Part shown: in pieces, positions 23,667 to 30,523 of the stretch
Numbering within the stretch: position 1 is the stretch's first letter
Layout of the letters: each line of letters begins with the position of its first letter
Assembly: GCA_963726105.1 (NCBI GenBank)
Contig: CAVSBJ010000018.1
Span: 1 to 64,000 of the forward strand
Reading direction: 5' to 3'
Length of the DNA stretch: 64,000 bases
DNA from: Roseiarcus sp963726105
Lineage (GTDB): Bacteria; Pseudomonadota; Alphaproteobacteria; Rhizobiales; Beijerinckiaceae
Position numbers and translations under genes: made by a program
The notes under the pieces: model-generated
Database searches by the model: none
Seen by the model: the letters and a program-made list of their open reading frames with translations, nothing else
What the model was told of the DNA's origin: nothing

Positions 23667-24762
23667 CAAAGGGGAACTCGAGACTGCCATCGGCGTCATC
23701 AGCGGCACGTCGATGGACGGAATCGACGTCGCGCTGATCGAAAGCGACGGCGAGGCTGAGCTCAAGACTGGGCCTTCAGCAACGTTTCCTTACCTTCCGG
23801 AGGTCGCGACGCGGCTGCGCGCGGTGGTCGCCGACTTGAGCGAGGCCCAGGCGCCGCAGCTCGAACTCGAGCGCCTGGTGACCGACGCCCATGTCGCGGC
23901 GGTCGAGGCGTTTCTCGACCAATTTTCTCTTCCTCGCGAACAGGTCGCGCTCGTTGGCCTGCACGGGCAAACCATTCTGCATCGGCCGCGACAAGGGTTG
24001 ACGCGGCAGCTGTGCGACGGCGCGCGCGCAGCCGCCGCGCTCAAGATCGACGTCGTGTCGGATTTTCGTTCTGCAGATGTCGCGGCTGGGGGCGAAGGCG
24101 CGCCCCTCGCGCCGATCTATCATGCTGCGATGGCGGCGGGCCTCGAGCGACCGCTGATGATCCTCAACTGGGGCGGGGTCGGCAACGTCACCTATCTTGG
24201 GCCTGAGGGTGAGATCATCGCCTTCGACACCGGCCCGGCCAATGCGCTGATCGACGATTTTCTCATTCTAAGGCGAGGGCTCGAGTTCGATGAGAACGGC
24301 GCGCTGGGCGCAACGGGCCGCGTCGACACCGAGACACTCGCGGCCCTGATGCGTGATCCGTATTTCGACCGCCCGGCGCCCAAATCGCTCGACCGCAATC
24401 ACTTCAACGACGCCGCGGCCTGCGTCAAAAGCCTGAGCGACGCGGATGGCGCGGCGACGCTCGGCGCATTCACGGTCGAATCCACCGCGGCGGCGCTGAA
24501 GCATGTCCCGAGCGCGCCGGCGCGCTGGCTGGTTGGCGGCGGCGGACGGCGAAATCCGAACCTGATGCGGCGGCTGGCCGAGCGGCTGCAAGTGAAGGTC
24601 GATCCGGTCGAGGCGATCGGCTTCGACGGCGACAGCATCGAGGCGCAATGTTTCGCTTATTGCGCTTTGCGCTCGCGGCGGGCCCTCCCGATCTCTTTAC
24701 CGACCACGACCGGCGCTCCGAAGCCGATGACCGGCGGCGTCTTCTGGCCGGCGCCCAAATAA
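23659..24762 (+). CDS. anmK: Anhydro-N-acetylmuramic acid kinase
   Basis: A 367-residue kinase that phosphorylates and opens anhydroMurNAc during murein recycling. Motifs: IGVISGTSMDGIDVALIES (family signature), VGLHGQTILHRP, DVVSDFRSADVAAGGEGAPL, LNWGGVGNVTYL, AFDTGPANALID and LVGGGGRRNPNLM. The C-terminal segment PISLPTTTGAPKPMTGGVF is also characteristic. The ATG overlaps the end of the adenosyltransferase gene by 8 bp, implying coupling though not a shared pathway. Confidence 0.95.
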   Translation: MRDKGELETAIGVISGTSMDGIDVALIESDGEAELKTGPSATFPYLPEVATRLRAVVADLSEAQAPQLELERLVTDAHVAAVEAFLDQFSLPREQVALVGLHGQTILHRPRQGLTRQLCDGARAAAALKIDVVSDFRSADVAAGGEGAPLAPIYHAAMAAGLERPLMILNWGGVGNVTYLGPEGEIIAFDTGPANALIDDFLILRRGLEFDENGALGATGRVDTETLAALMRDPYFDRPAPKSLDRNHFNDAAACVKSLSDADGAATLGAFTVESTAAALKHVPSAPARWLVGGGGRRNPNLMRRLAERLQVKVDPVEAIGFDGDSIEAQCFAYCALRSRRALPISLPTTTGAPKPMTGGVFWPAPK

Positions 24763-24791
24763 ACAGGGCCCCGCTTGCGCGAGGCCCTGTT
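24762..24791. terminator. Bidirectional hairpin between anmK and the GW-rich gene
   Basis: AACAGGGCC and GGCCCTGTT pair perfectly around a 12-nt loop. It begins on the last base of the anmK stop and ends 21 bp before the stop of the convergent Gly/Trp-rich gene, so it probably serves both transcripts. T runs are short on both sides. Confidence 0.65.
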
Positions 24792-24812
24792 GGAAGCGCG
24801 AGAGCGTGAACG

Positions 24813-25270
24813 TCAGCAGACGTTGACGGACTGCTGGCCGAGGTAGTTGCCATATCCGTCATACGTTGGCCGAACCTGCCAGCAGCCGCCGCCATAGCCA
24901 TACCCATAGCCGCCGCCCCAATAAGGGTAGCTGGCGATAGCCGCGCCGCCGATTACGCCCGCGGCGATCGCAGGGCCCCACCAGCCGCCGTACCAGTTGC
25001 CGCCGCGCCAATAGCCGCCATGCCACACGCCACGGCCTCCCCAGCCGGCCTCCCCAGCCGCTCCATGCCAGCCGCCACCGTCCAACCACCGCCTCCCCAG
25101 CCGCCGCCATGAAAGCCGCCGCCCTGAAAGCCGCCGCCCTGAAAGCCGCCGCTATGAAAACCACCACCGCCCCAGCCGCCCGCTGACGCCGGCGTCGCGG
25201 GCAGAACGACGGCCGCCGCCATCGCCAGCGCCGAGATCCCGGCGACGAGCGTCTTCGAAATCCTGACCAT
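24813..25270 (-). pseudogene. Secreted Gly/Trp-rich protein, frameshifted
   Basis: The start (MVRISKTLVAGISALAMAAA..) gives a signal peptide ending near TPASA and then GGWGGGGFHSGGFQGGGFQG. That frame goes off after GGGWGGGGW and ends in unrelated sequence. From about 25085 a second frame holds the rest: GGWHGAAG, then WHGGYWRGGNWYGGWWGPAI, a hydrophobic stretch and the end CWQVRPTYDGYGNYLGQQSV-NVC. That end parallels the intact paralogue at 25552 (CWVRR...NGHYMGRRLVSVCY). One net base change near 25085-25090 would rejoin the frames. A 13-bp tandem repeat (CGGCTGGGGAGGC twice, 25028-25060 area) lies just downstream. Function unknown. Confidence 0.72.
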
Positions 25271-25442
25271 TACAGCCTCCGTTTAGACCAGCGGCCGAAC
25301 CGCCGGATGAACTCTATCGCCGCAGGACCTTACCTTGGCGCATCTGGTAAACTGCTCCCGAATTTCGGCAACGGTTTGACCTCCACGCGTCGTTTGGGCG
25401 GCGGCGCGAGATCTGTTTCTCAGGGAAGAGTGTAGCCAATCA

Positions 25443-25488
25443 ATTCTGAATGAATGTTCATAGTATATGCTGAACAAACATTCAGAAT
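25443..25488. promoter_or_regulatory. 46-bp dyad upstream of the GW-rich gene
   Basis: Two 18-bp arms (25443-25460 and 25471-25488) match as inverted repeats at 16 of 18 positions, with a 10-bp AT-rich centre. The outer 10 bp (ATTCTGAATG / CATTCAGAAT) are perfect. It lies 173 bp before the start at 25270 and 63 bp after the stop of the 160-residue paralogue. It may be an operator or a terminator-like cruciform. The rest of the 25271-25551 interval shows nothing else clear. Confidence 0.5.
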
Positions 25489-25551
25489 GGCGACTTCAGA
25501 GCTTATGGTTCAATTCTTCTTTATCTGAAGCCGGATCCACGCCCATCAGGC

Positions 25552-26034
25552 TTAGTAGCAGACGCTTACGAGCCGCCGGCCCATGTAGTGGCCGTTAGCC
25601 GTCCAGACACGCCGCCTGACCCAGCAACCCGGACCGCCGCCATAAGCCGGCTGCGACGCGATCGCGACCCCGATGGGCACGGTCGCGGCCGCGATCGCCC
25701 AGCCCGGGTCATAGCCCCAGCCCCAACCGCCGCCCCAGCCCCAGCCGCAATTCCAACAGCCGCCGCCCCAACCTCCGCCCCAGCCGGGACCCCAACCTCC
25801 GCCCCAGCCGGGACCCCAGCCTCCACCCCAGCCGGCGCGCCGCCAACCCCAACCTCCGCCGCCCCAACCGCCGCCGCGAAAGCCACCACCAAAACCACCG
25901 CCGTGGAAGCCGCCGCCATGAAAGCCGCCGCCATGCCACTGAGCCTCGGCCGGCGTCGGCATCGAGGCGACCGCCGTCGCCATCCCGAGTGCGGCAACTG
26001 CCGCGACTGCGGTCTTGCGCATCGAAACACGCAT
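25552..26034 (-). CDS. Secreted Gly/Trp-rich protein
   Basis: A 160-residue exported protein. The signal peptide (MRKTAVAAVAALGMATAVAS..) is followed by GGGFHGGGFHGGGF units, then tandem GWGPGWGG repeats encoded by near-identical 24-bp DNA units (about 25770-25830), a short hydrophobic stretch (AIAAATVPIGVAIASQ) and a Cys-containing end (CWVRRRVWTANGHYMGRRLV). It is the intact paralogue of 24813-25270. Such proteins are widespread in Rhizobiales without a defined role. I chose the ATG at 26034 because GGGAG lies about 10 nt before it. Confidence 0.72.
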   Translation of the reverse strand: MRVSMRKTAVAAVAALGMATAVASMPTPAEAQWHGGGFHGGGFHGGGFGGGFRGGGWGGGGWGWRRAGWGGGWGPGWGGGWGPGWGGGWGGGCWNCGWGWGGGWGWGYDPGWAIAAATVPIGVAIASQPAYGGGPGCWVRRRVWTANGHYMGRRLVSVCY

Positions 26035-26106
26035 GGGAACAATTCTCCCGTTCATCGGCCTGGCCGGCCGTCCCGAGTTTAAAATTAAGCTGTAGGGCAA
26101 AATGTT

Positions 26107-26997
26107 CTAGGGTTTCTTTGACGCCCCGCGCAAAAAATTGATAATCCCGGAGAAATCGTCGCCGCCGTGATCCGCCGCGACATAGAGAGCGTACAGTTGC
26201 GCCGCCTCGGCGCCGAGCGGCGTCGTCGCCCCGACACTCGACGCGGCCTCCTGGGCGAGCCGCAAATCCTTGAGCATGAGAGCCGCGGCAAATCCGGGTT
26301 TGTAGTCGCGATTGGCGGGGGAAGCGGGCACCGGGCCGGGAACCGGGCAATAGGTGGTCAGCGACCAAGACTGGCCGGAGGCGGTCGAGGCGACGTCGAA
26401 CAGAGCCTGCGCCGATAAGCCCAGTTTCTCGGCGAGCGCAAAAGCTTCGCAGGTGACGATCATAGTCGCGCCGAGGATCATGTTGTTGCAGATCTTGGCC
26501 GCCTGCCCGGCCCCTGGCCCGCCGCAATGGACGATGCGCTTGCCCATATTTTCGAGGATCGGCTTTGCGCGCGCGAACGCCTCCTCCGAGCCGCCGCACA
26601 TGAAAGTGAGCGTTCCGCCGCTCGCTCCGCCGACCCCGCCCGAAACCGGCGCATCGAGGGTCAGCGCGCCCGCGGCGGCGCCCGCCTCGTGCGCCTTTCT
26701 TGCGCTGTCGACATCGATGGTCGAGCAATCGATGACGAGGGCGCCCTTCGGCGCCGCGGGAAGAAGTTCGGCATGAGCCGCCAGCACATGGCGTCCGGCC
26801 GGGAGCATGGTGACGACCGTGTCGGCGCTCGCGACAGCCTCTCGGGCGCTCGCCGCAATGGCGACGCCGGATGCGGCGGCCGCCGTCTTCGCGGCGTCGA
26901 CGAGATCGAAGCCCGCGACCGAATGGCCTGACCTGACAAGATTCGCGGCCATCGGCGCGCCCATGTTGCCGAGGCCGATGAATGCGATTTTGGCCAT
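26107..26997 (-). CDS. mmsB: 3-hydroxyisobutyrate dehydrogenase
   Basis: A 296-residue beta-hydroxyacid dehydrogenase of valine breakdown, oxidising 3-hydroxyisobutyrate with NAD. Seen: Rossmann motif AFIGLGNMGAPMAANLVRSG, substrate motif DAPVSGGVGGASGGTLTFMC, the catalytic lysine region GQAAKICNNMILGATMI and a C-terminal helical domain (DLRLAQEAASSVGATTPLGA). The assignment among related dehydrogenases (glyoxylate/succinic semialdehyde reductases) rests on GxVGGA-type spacing and is likely but not certain. Other mms genes are not in the window. Confidence 0.85.
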   Translation of the reverse strand: MAKIAFIGLGNMGAPMAANLVRSGHSVAGFDLVDAAKTAAAASGVAIAASAREAVASADTVVTMLPAGRHVLAAHAELLPAAPKGALVIDCSTIDVDSARKAHEAGAAAGALTLDAPVSGGVGGASGGTLTFMCGGSEEAFARAKPILENMGKRIVHCGGPGAGQAAKICNNMILGATMIVTCEAFALAEKLGLSAQALFDVASTASGQSWSLTTYCPVPGPVPASPANRDYKPGFAAALMLKDLRLAQEAASSVGATTPLGAEAAQLYALYVAADHGGDDFSGIINFLRGASKKP

Positions 26998-27236
26998 GGG
27001 TTTCCCGGACGTCTGCGAGAAAGCGCCGGAGCGAAGCCCAGCGCGAAAAGTGTGAAGTTATCATCTCGCGGGCGGCCGTAAATGCCGAGATAAGGGATCG
27101 CGCACAAGTCTGTGACGCCTCGCGCCCGCGAGCGATCTTCCGCTTATCGCCTCGCGCGAAGGAACCCGCGCCTCTCCGGAGCGTTGATGCATATAGGGGT
27201 GGGCCCTGTTGGACGTAAGGCTGCCGAGGCGTCGAC

Positions 27237-27608
27237 ATGGAAAAGCAAAAACGCCCCGTGGTCCTGGTCGTTGAAGATGAACCGCTGATGCTCATGGACG
27301 CCCTGGACCTGGTTACGGACGCCGGATTTGACGCTGTCGGGGCCAAAAATGCGGACGAGGCGATCCGCATCTTGGAAAATAGCAACGACATCCGAGTGGT
27401 GTTCACCGATGTCAACATGCCGGGCTCGATGGACGGGATCAAACTTGCCCATGCGGTGCGCCACCGCTGGCCGCCGATTGAAATCATCGTGACCTCGGGG
27501 CTGACTCTGGCGAACGTGCAGGAGTTGCTCCCGGAACGCGGCGTCTTTTTCCCAAAGCCCTACACGCCGGCGCAGATTGCGGGTGCGCTGCATCGATTGG
27601 CTGCATGA
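27237..27608 (+). CDS. Single-domain response regulator
   Basis: A 123-residue stand-alone receiver (CheY-like) domain with no output domain. The acidic pair is in VVLVVEDEPLMLMDAL, the phospho-acceptor Asp in VVFTDVNMPGSMDG, the Thr/Ser in IIVTSGLT and the Lys in VFFPKPYTPAQI, so it looks phosphorylation competent. The FFPKPY ending is common in alphaproteobacterial receivers. No histidine kinase is adjacent; its partner must be elsewhere. Confidence 0.9.
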   Translation: MEKQKRPVVLVVEDEPLMLMDALDLVTDAGFDAVGAKNADEAIRILENSNDIRVVFTDVNMPGSMDGIKLAHAVRHRWPPIEIIVTSGLTLANVQELLPERGVFFPKPYTPAQIAGALHRLAA

Positions 27609-27684
27609 AATTCGGCGTTGGCGTCCCGCCTCAGCGCGGCGGCCCTCTGGGAGGGTTCGTTCGAACGATGGGCCATCTTGAGGA

Positions 27685-27728
27685 GACTTGGAGAGCAAGG
27701 GTCGGGGACTTGGAGAGCAAGGGTCGGG
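27685..27728. repeat. 22-bp tandem duplication
   Basis: The unit GACTTGGAGAGCAAGGGTCGGG... (22 bp, 27685-27706) is repeated exactly at 27707-27728 in the intergenic region between the response regulator and the arsR-like gene. It is a recent local duplication of no known function. Confidence 0.8.
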
Positions 27729-27807
27729 GCGCGACTCGACGAAGCTTTCGCCTGTCTCAAACTTCGATATGGGCCTTGAGTGGGAACACCGGCCGCGACT
27801 TTTTGCT

Positions 27808-27863
27808 TGACTTACCCATAGCCCGATGGTTATGAATTTATTTATAGCCCCACGGTTATGAAT
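27808..27863 (+). promoter_or_regulatory. Promoter with twin operator repeats before the ArsR-SRPBCC operon
   Basis: Two 20-bp repeats (27819-27838 and 27844-27863) share ATAGCCC-N3-GGTTATGAAT and start 25 bp apart. Each is an imperfect dyad (ATAGCC / GGTTAT). A -35 TTGACT (27808-27813) with 17 bp spacing gives -10 TTATGA (27831-27836), inside the first repeat; the second ends 4 bp before the arsR start codon. Both would be blocked by a bound ArsR dimer. Autoregulation is inferred. Confidence 0.6.
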
Positions 27864-27867
27864 CCCG

Positions 27868-28191
27868 ATGCCAGATGCCCAGGACATGCTTTTCCGGACG
27901 CTCGCCGACCCGACGCGGCGGGCAATCTTCGAACGTCTTTGCCGCGAGGGCGAGCAGACGGTCGGGGCGCTGACGGCTCAAGCCGGAATCTCGCAACCGG
28001 CCGTCTCGAAACATCTTCGGGTGCTGAAACAGGCCGGCCTGGCGCGCGACCGCCATCAAGGCCGACAGACCCATTATCGCGCCGAGGTGCGCGCCTTGAG
28101 CCCGCTGATCGACTGGACGAGCCAGATGAAGGGCTTTTGGGAGAGCCGGCTCGACGGCCTTGAAGATCTGCTCAAGAGGATGGATCAATGA
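27868..28191 (+). CDS. ArsR family transcriptional regulator
   Basis: A 107-residue winged-helix repressor: FRTLADPTRRAIFERLCREG, helix-turn-helix LTAQAGISQPAVSKHLRVLK, wing GLARDRHQGRQTHYRAEV. There are no ArsR/SmtB metal-binding cysteines (no CxC in the recognition helix), so it is of the non-metal ArsR type that is commonly paired with SRPBCC (AHSA1) genes, as here. Its TGA overlaps the next ATG (ATGA). Two operator-like repeats lie at its promoter. Confidence 0.92.
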   Translation: MPDAQDMLFRTLADPTRRAIFERLCREGEQTVGALTAQAGISQPAVSKHLRVLKQAGLARDRHQGRQTHYRAEVRALSPLIDWTSQMKGFWESRLDGLEDLLKRMDQ

Positions 28192-28626
28192 ACGAGCAGA
28201 TCGCTGCGATGCGTTCCATTGTCGTCGAGCGGGTCATGCCGCATCCTCCTGATAAGATCTGGCGCGCCCTCACCGAGGCGCATCTGATCGAGCAATGGCT
28301 GATGACAAACGACTTCGAGCCGCGGCTCGGGGCTGAGTTCATGTTCCGGGCAAAGCCGATGGGCGACTGGGACGGCACGGTCCGTTGCGCGGTGACGGCC
28401 TTCGATCCGCCGCGAAGGCTCGCCTATGCCTGGAAAGGCGGGTCTGTGAGCAATTCCACTTATGGCAGCGCGCTCAATAGCGTCGTCGAGTGGCTTTTGT
28501 TCCCGGACGCGCGTCCGAATGGAGCATTCGGGCTTCGGGCCGCAGAACGAAACGGCCTTTGAAGCGATGTCTGGCGGTTGGCCGCGCGGACTGGAGCGCC
28601 TGGAGCAGGTCTCCGCGACGGCGTGA
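28188..28626 (+). pseudogene. SRPBCC (AHSA1-like) protein, frameshifted near the C-terminus
   Basis: From ATG 28188 the frame reads RSIVVERVMPHPPDKIWRAL, TEAHLIEQWLMTNDFEPRLG and NSVVEWLLFPDA, a START-like AHSA1 domain. Near 28505-28513 the frame is lost: the normal ending continues in another frame as RMEHSGFGPQNETAFEAMSG, then GWPRGLERLEQVSATA and TGA at 28626. The unshifted frame ends early at 28562 with unrelated residues. A small indel is the simplest cause. The ATG overlaps the arsR stop, so it is the second gene of that operon. Function of the family here is unknown. Confidence 0.8.
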
Positions 28627-28656
28627 CTGACCGAACAAGCCAAATAGGAAGGACGA

Positions 28657-29508
28657 ATGAGGAAACCCGCGACCAAAGCGAACCCAACCGTCGAAGCCTC
28701 CCAGTTGATCGATGCGAGGATCGAGGAGCTCAACGACTGGCGTGGCGCGACGCTGGCGCGCGTGCGGAGCCTGATCAGGGAGGCCGATCCGGGAGCGGTC
28801 GAGGAATGGAAGTGGAGAGGAGTCCCGGTGTGGTCGCACGGCGGTATCCTCTGCACCGGCGAGACCTACAAAACCGCGGTCAAGCTGACTTTCGCCAAGG
28901 GCGCCGCGCTCGACGATCCCTCTCGCCTCTTCAACTCGAGCCTTGAGGGCAATACCAGGCGGGCCATCGACATTCATGAGGGCGAACCCATCGATGGAGA
29001 GGCGCTGAAGGCGCTCATTCGCGCCGCCGTGGCGCTGAACACGTCAAAACGACCCCGCCGCTCGCCCGGCCCGTTCGAAGACATGAAGGATGGATCCATG
29101 ACCGATGCCGCCAGCGAAACCCGCACCGTCGTCGTCGAACGCGAAATCCCCTATCCGCCGGAGAAGATCTGGCGTGCGCTCACGCAGCCGCATCTGATCG
29201 AGGAATGGCTGATGAAGAACGACTTCGAGCCCGCCGTTGACCACAAGTTCAACCTTCGCGGCGACTGGGGCGCCGTCGACTGCCAGGTCCTGAAAGTCCT
29301 ACCGCACCGGACGCTGTCCTATAGCTGGGCCGCGCATGGGCTCGAAAGCGTCGTCACCTGGACACTCACTCCAACGAGCAAAGGCACGACTCTGCGCATG
29401 GAGCAGTCGGGCTTCCGGCCGGATCAGGAGCGGTTCTACCAGGGCGCCAAGATGGGCTGGAGCAACTTCTTCGGCAAGCTCGAGCAGGTCTTGGCGCGGA
29501 CCGATTGA
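28657..29508 (+). CDS. DUF1801-SRPBCC fusion protein
   Basis: A 283-residue two-domain protein. Residues 15-130 match the DUF1801 (YdhG-like) fold: IDARIEELNDWRGATLARVR, VEEWKWRGVPVWSHGGILCT and VKLTFAKGAALDDPSRLFNS. Residues 150-283 are an AHSA1-type SRPBCC domain: ERPYPPEKIWRAL-like VEREIPYPPEKIWRALTQPH, LIEEWLMKNDFEPAVDHKFN and RMEQSGFRPDQERFYQGAKM. These are normally separate proteins. An internal ATG at 29098, with AAGGA 7 nt upstream, could still start the second domain alone, so the fusion may be a recent loss of a stop codon. Third gene of the ArsR operon. Confidence 0.83.
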   Translation: MRKPATKANPTVEASQLIDARIEELNDWRGATLARVRSLIREADPGAVEEWKWRGVPVWSHGGILCTGETYKTAVKLTFAKGAALDDPSRLFNSSLEGNTRRAIDIHEGEPIDGEALKALIRAAVALNTSKRPRRSPGPFEDMKDGSMTDAASETRTVVVEREIPYPPEKIWRALTQPHLIEEWLMKNDFEPAVDHKFNLRGDWGAVDCQVLKVLPHRTLSYSWAAHGLESVVTWTLTPTSKGTTLRMEQSGFRPDQERFYQGAKMGWSNFFGKLEQVLARTD

Positions 29509-29571
29509 CGAGCGTCGGAGCCCTTTGAAGCCAGGCCGACTCCTGGGGATCGCTATCGCAGGCAATCCCCC

Positions 29572-29608
29572 TTGACCCAGAGACTATGTCCGATAGCATG
29601 CTCTCGGA
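29572..29608 (+). promoter_or_regulatory. Promoter and palindrome upstream of the PEP-CTERM-like gene
   Basis: TTGACC (29572-29577) with 16 bp spacing to TAGCAT (29594-29599) is a plausible promoter. Its -10 lies in a 20-bp palindrome (TCCGATAGCA / TGCTCTCGGA, 29589-29608, 9 of 10 pairs). The gene starts 151 bp later, leaving a long leader. Confidence 0.4.
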
Positions 29609-29759
29609 TCCGCGAGTTTGGGATGTCCCCAGCACTTTTTCTACTTCACGACAGGCCAGCCTGGGTGGGACTTCAGGCAAAAGTTCCCCAACAGGATTGT
29701 TGGTTATCTGGCTTCGGACAAGGGCTACCTAGCCCCCTTCGCCAAGGAGGACACGCGCC

Positions 29760-30518
29760 ATGTCGATCGCATCCAGGATATTTCTGGCCGCCACGCTTTC
29801 GGCGGGTCTCATGGTTTCAGGCGGCGCGCAGGCCGCGGTGCAGGGCTTCTCGATAGCCCTTACCGACGTAACGTTTGACCGCGGCAGCAATCTTTCGGCG
29901 GAGGCGGCCGCGTTCGGCGTACCACCAAATCAACTGCCGGCAATACAGCTTCCGAACAACGGATCCTACAACGTGACGGCGACGGGCGATTACACGGTCT
30001 CCGACACTCTGCCGCCGTCGGATAAAGAGGTACTTTGGCAGACGTTCACCCAGATCTCGCTTAACGGCAATCCATTTTTCACGGAAAATGCGCTCCTCGG
30101 GCCTGAAAGCCAGGACGATATTTGGAGTGGCATTCTCAACATCACGGGGTTAAGCAACGCGCAGCTCTTGTTCCTAAGAGCGGTAATCGTGAACCATAAT
30201 GTTTTCAGCACTGGCGGCGAATTCGACTACGCCTATAACCCGCCCCCTACCGCGGGCGATCGGACGACCGGCACTTTTGCTGTCGGCTCCAGCAAGGACC
30301 TCGCCATCGAGAACTTCGGCTCCTACGTGGACCCGTTTGCCGCCTTCGACTCAATCTCTGTTCCTGGCGGCCCAAACGTCTGGTCGCTGACCTTCTCCGC
30401 CACCGTCGCCGCTCCTAAGCCGCCGACCTGGCTCATGCTCATGGCGGGGAGCGCGGGTCTCCTCGTCACCCGAGGTCTGGCGCGCCGCCCGGGAATCGGG
30501 CGCCGAGTCCCTGCCTAA
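29760..30518 (+). CDS. Exported protein with PEP-CTERM-like sorting tail
   Basis: A 252-residue protein with signal peptide (MSIASRIFLAATLSAGLMVS..) cut near GAQA, a beta-rich Asn/Ser/Thr body with no recognised domain, and a C-terminus APKPPTWLMLMAGSAGLLVT followed by RGLARRPG. The Pro-rich motif, hydrophobic helix and basic end fit exosortase-type anchors, with KPPTW where PEPSTW is usual. GGAGG precedes the ATG. Together with the GDSL hydrolase at 6683 this suggests an exosortase in the genome, but none is in the window. Confidence 0.72.
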   Translation: MSIASRIFLAATLSAGLMVSGGAQAAVQGFSIALTDVTFDRGSNLSAEAAAFGVPPNQLPAIQLPNNGSYNVTATGDYTVSDTLPPSDKEVLWQTFTQISLNGNPFFTENALLGPESQDDIWSGILNITGLSNAQLLFLRAVIVNHNVFSTGGEFDYAYNPPPTAGDRTTGTFAVGSSKDLAIENFGSYVDPFAAFDSISVPGGPNVWSLTFSATVAAPKPPTWLMLMAGSAGLLVTRGLARRPGIGRRVPA

Positions 30519-30523
30519 GGCGT

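Noticed and set aside
25283..25477. 64-residue frame starting in the 46-bp dyad
   Set aside because: The start lies in the dyad, there is no ribosome site, and the residues look like random translation.
29618..29878. 86-residue plus-strand frame before the PEP-CTERM-like gene
   Set aside because: Overlaps the signal-peptide region of the real gene in another frame; that gene has the better ribosome site.
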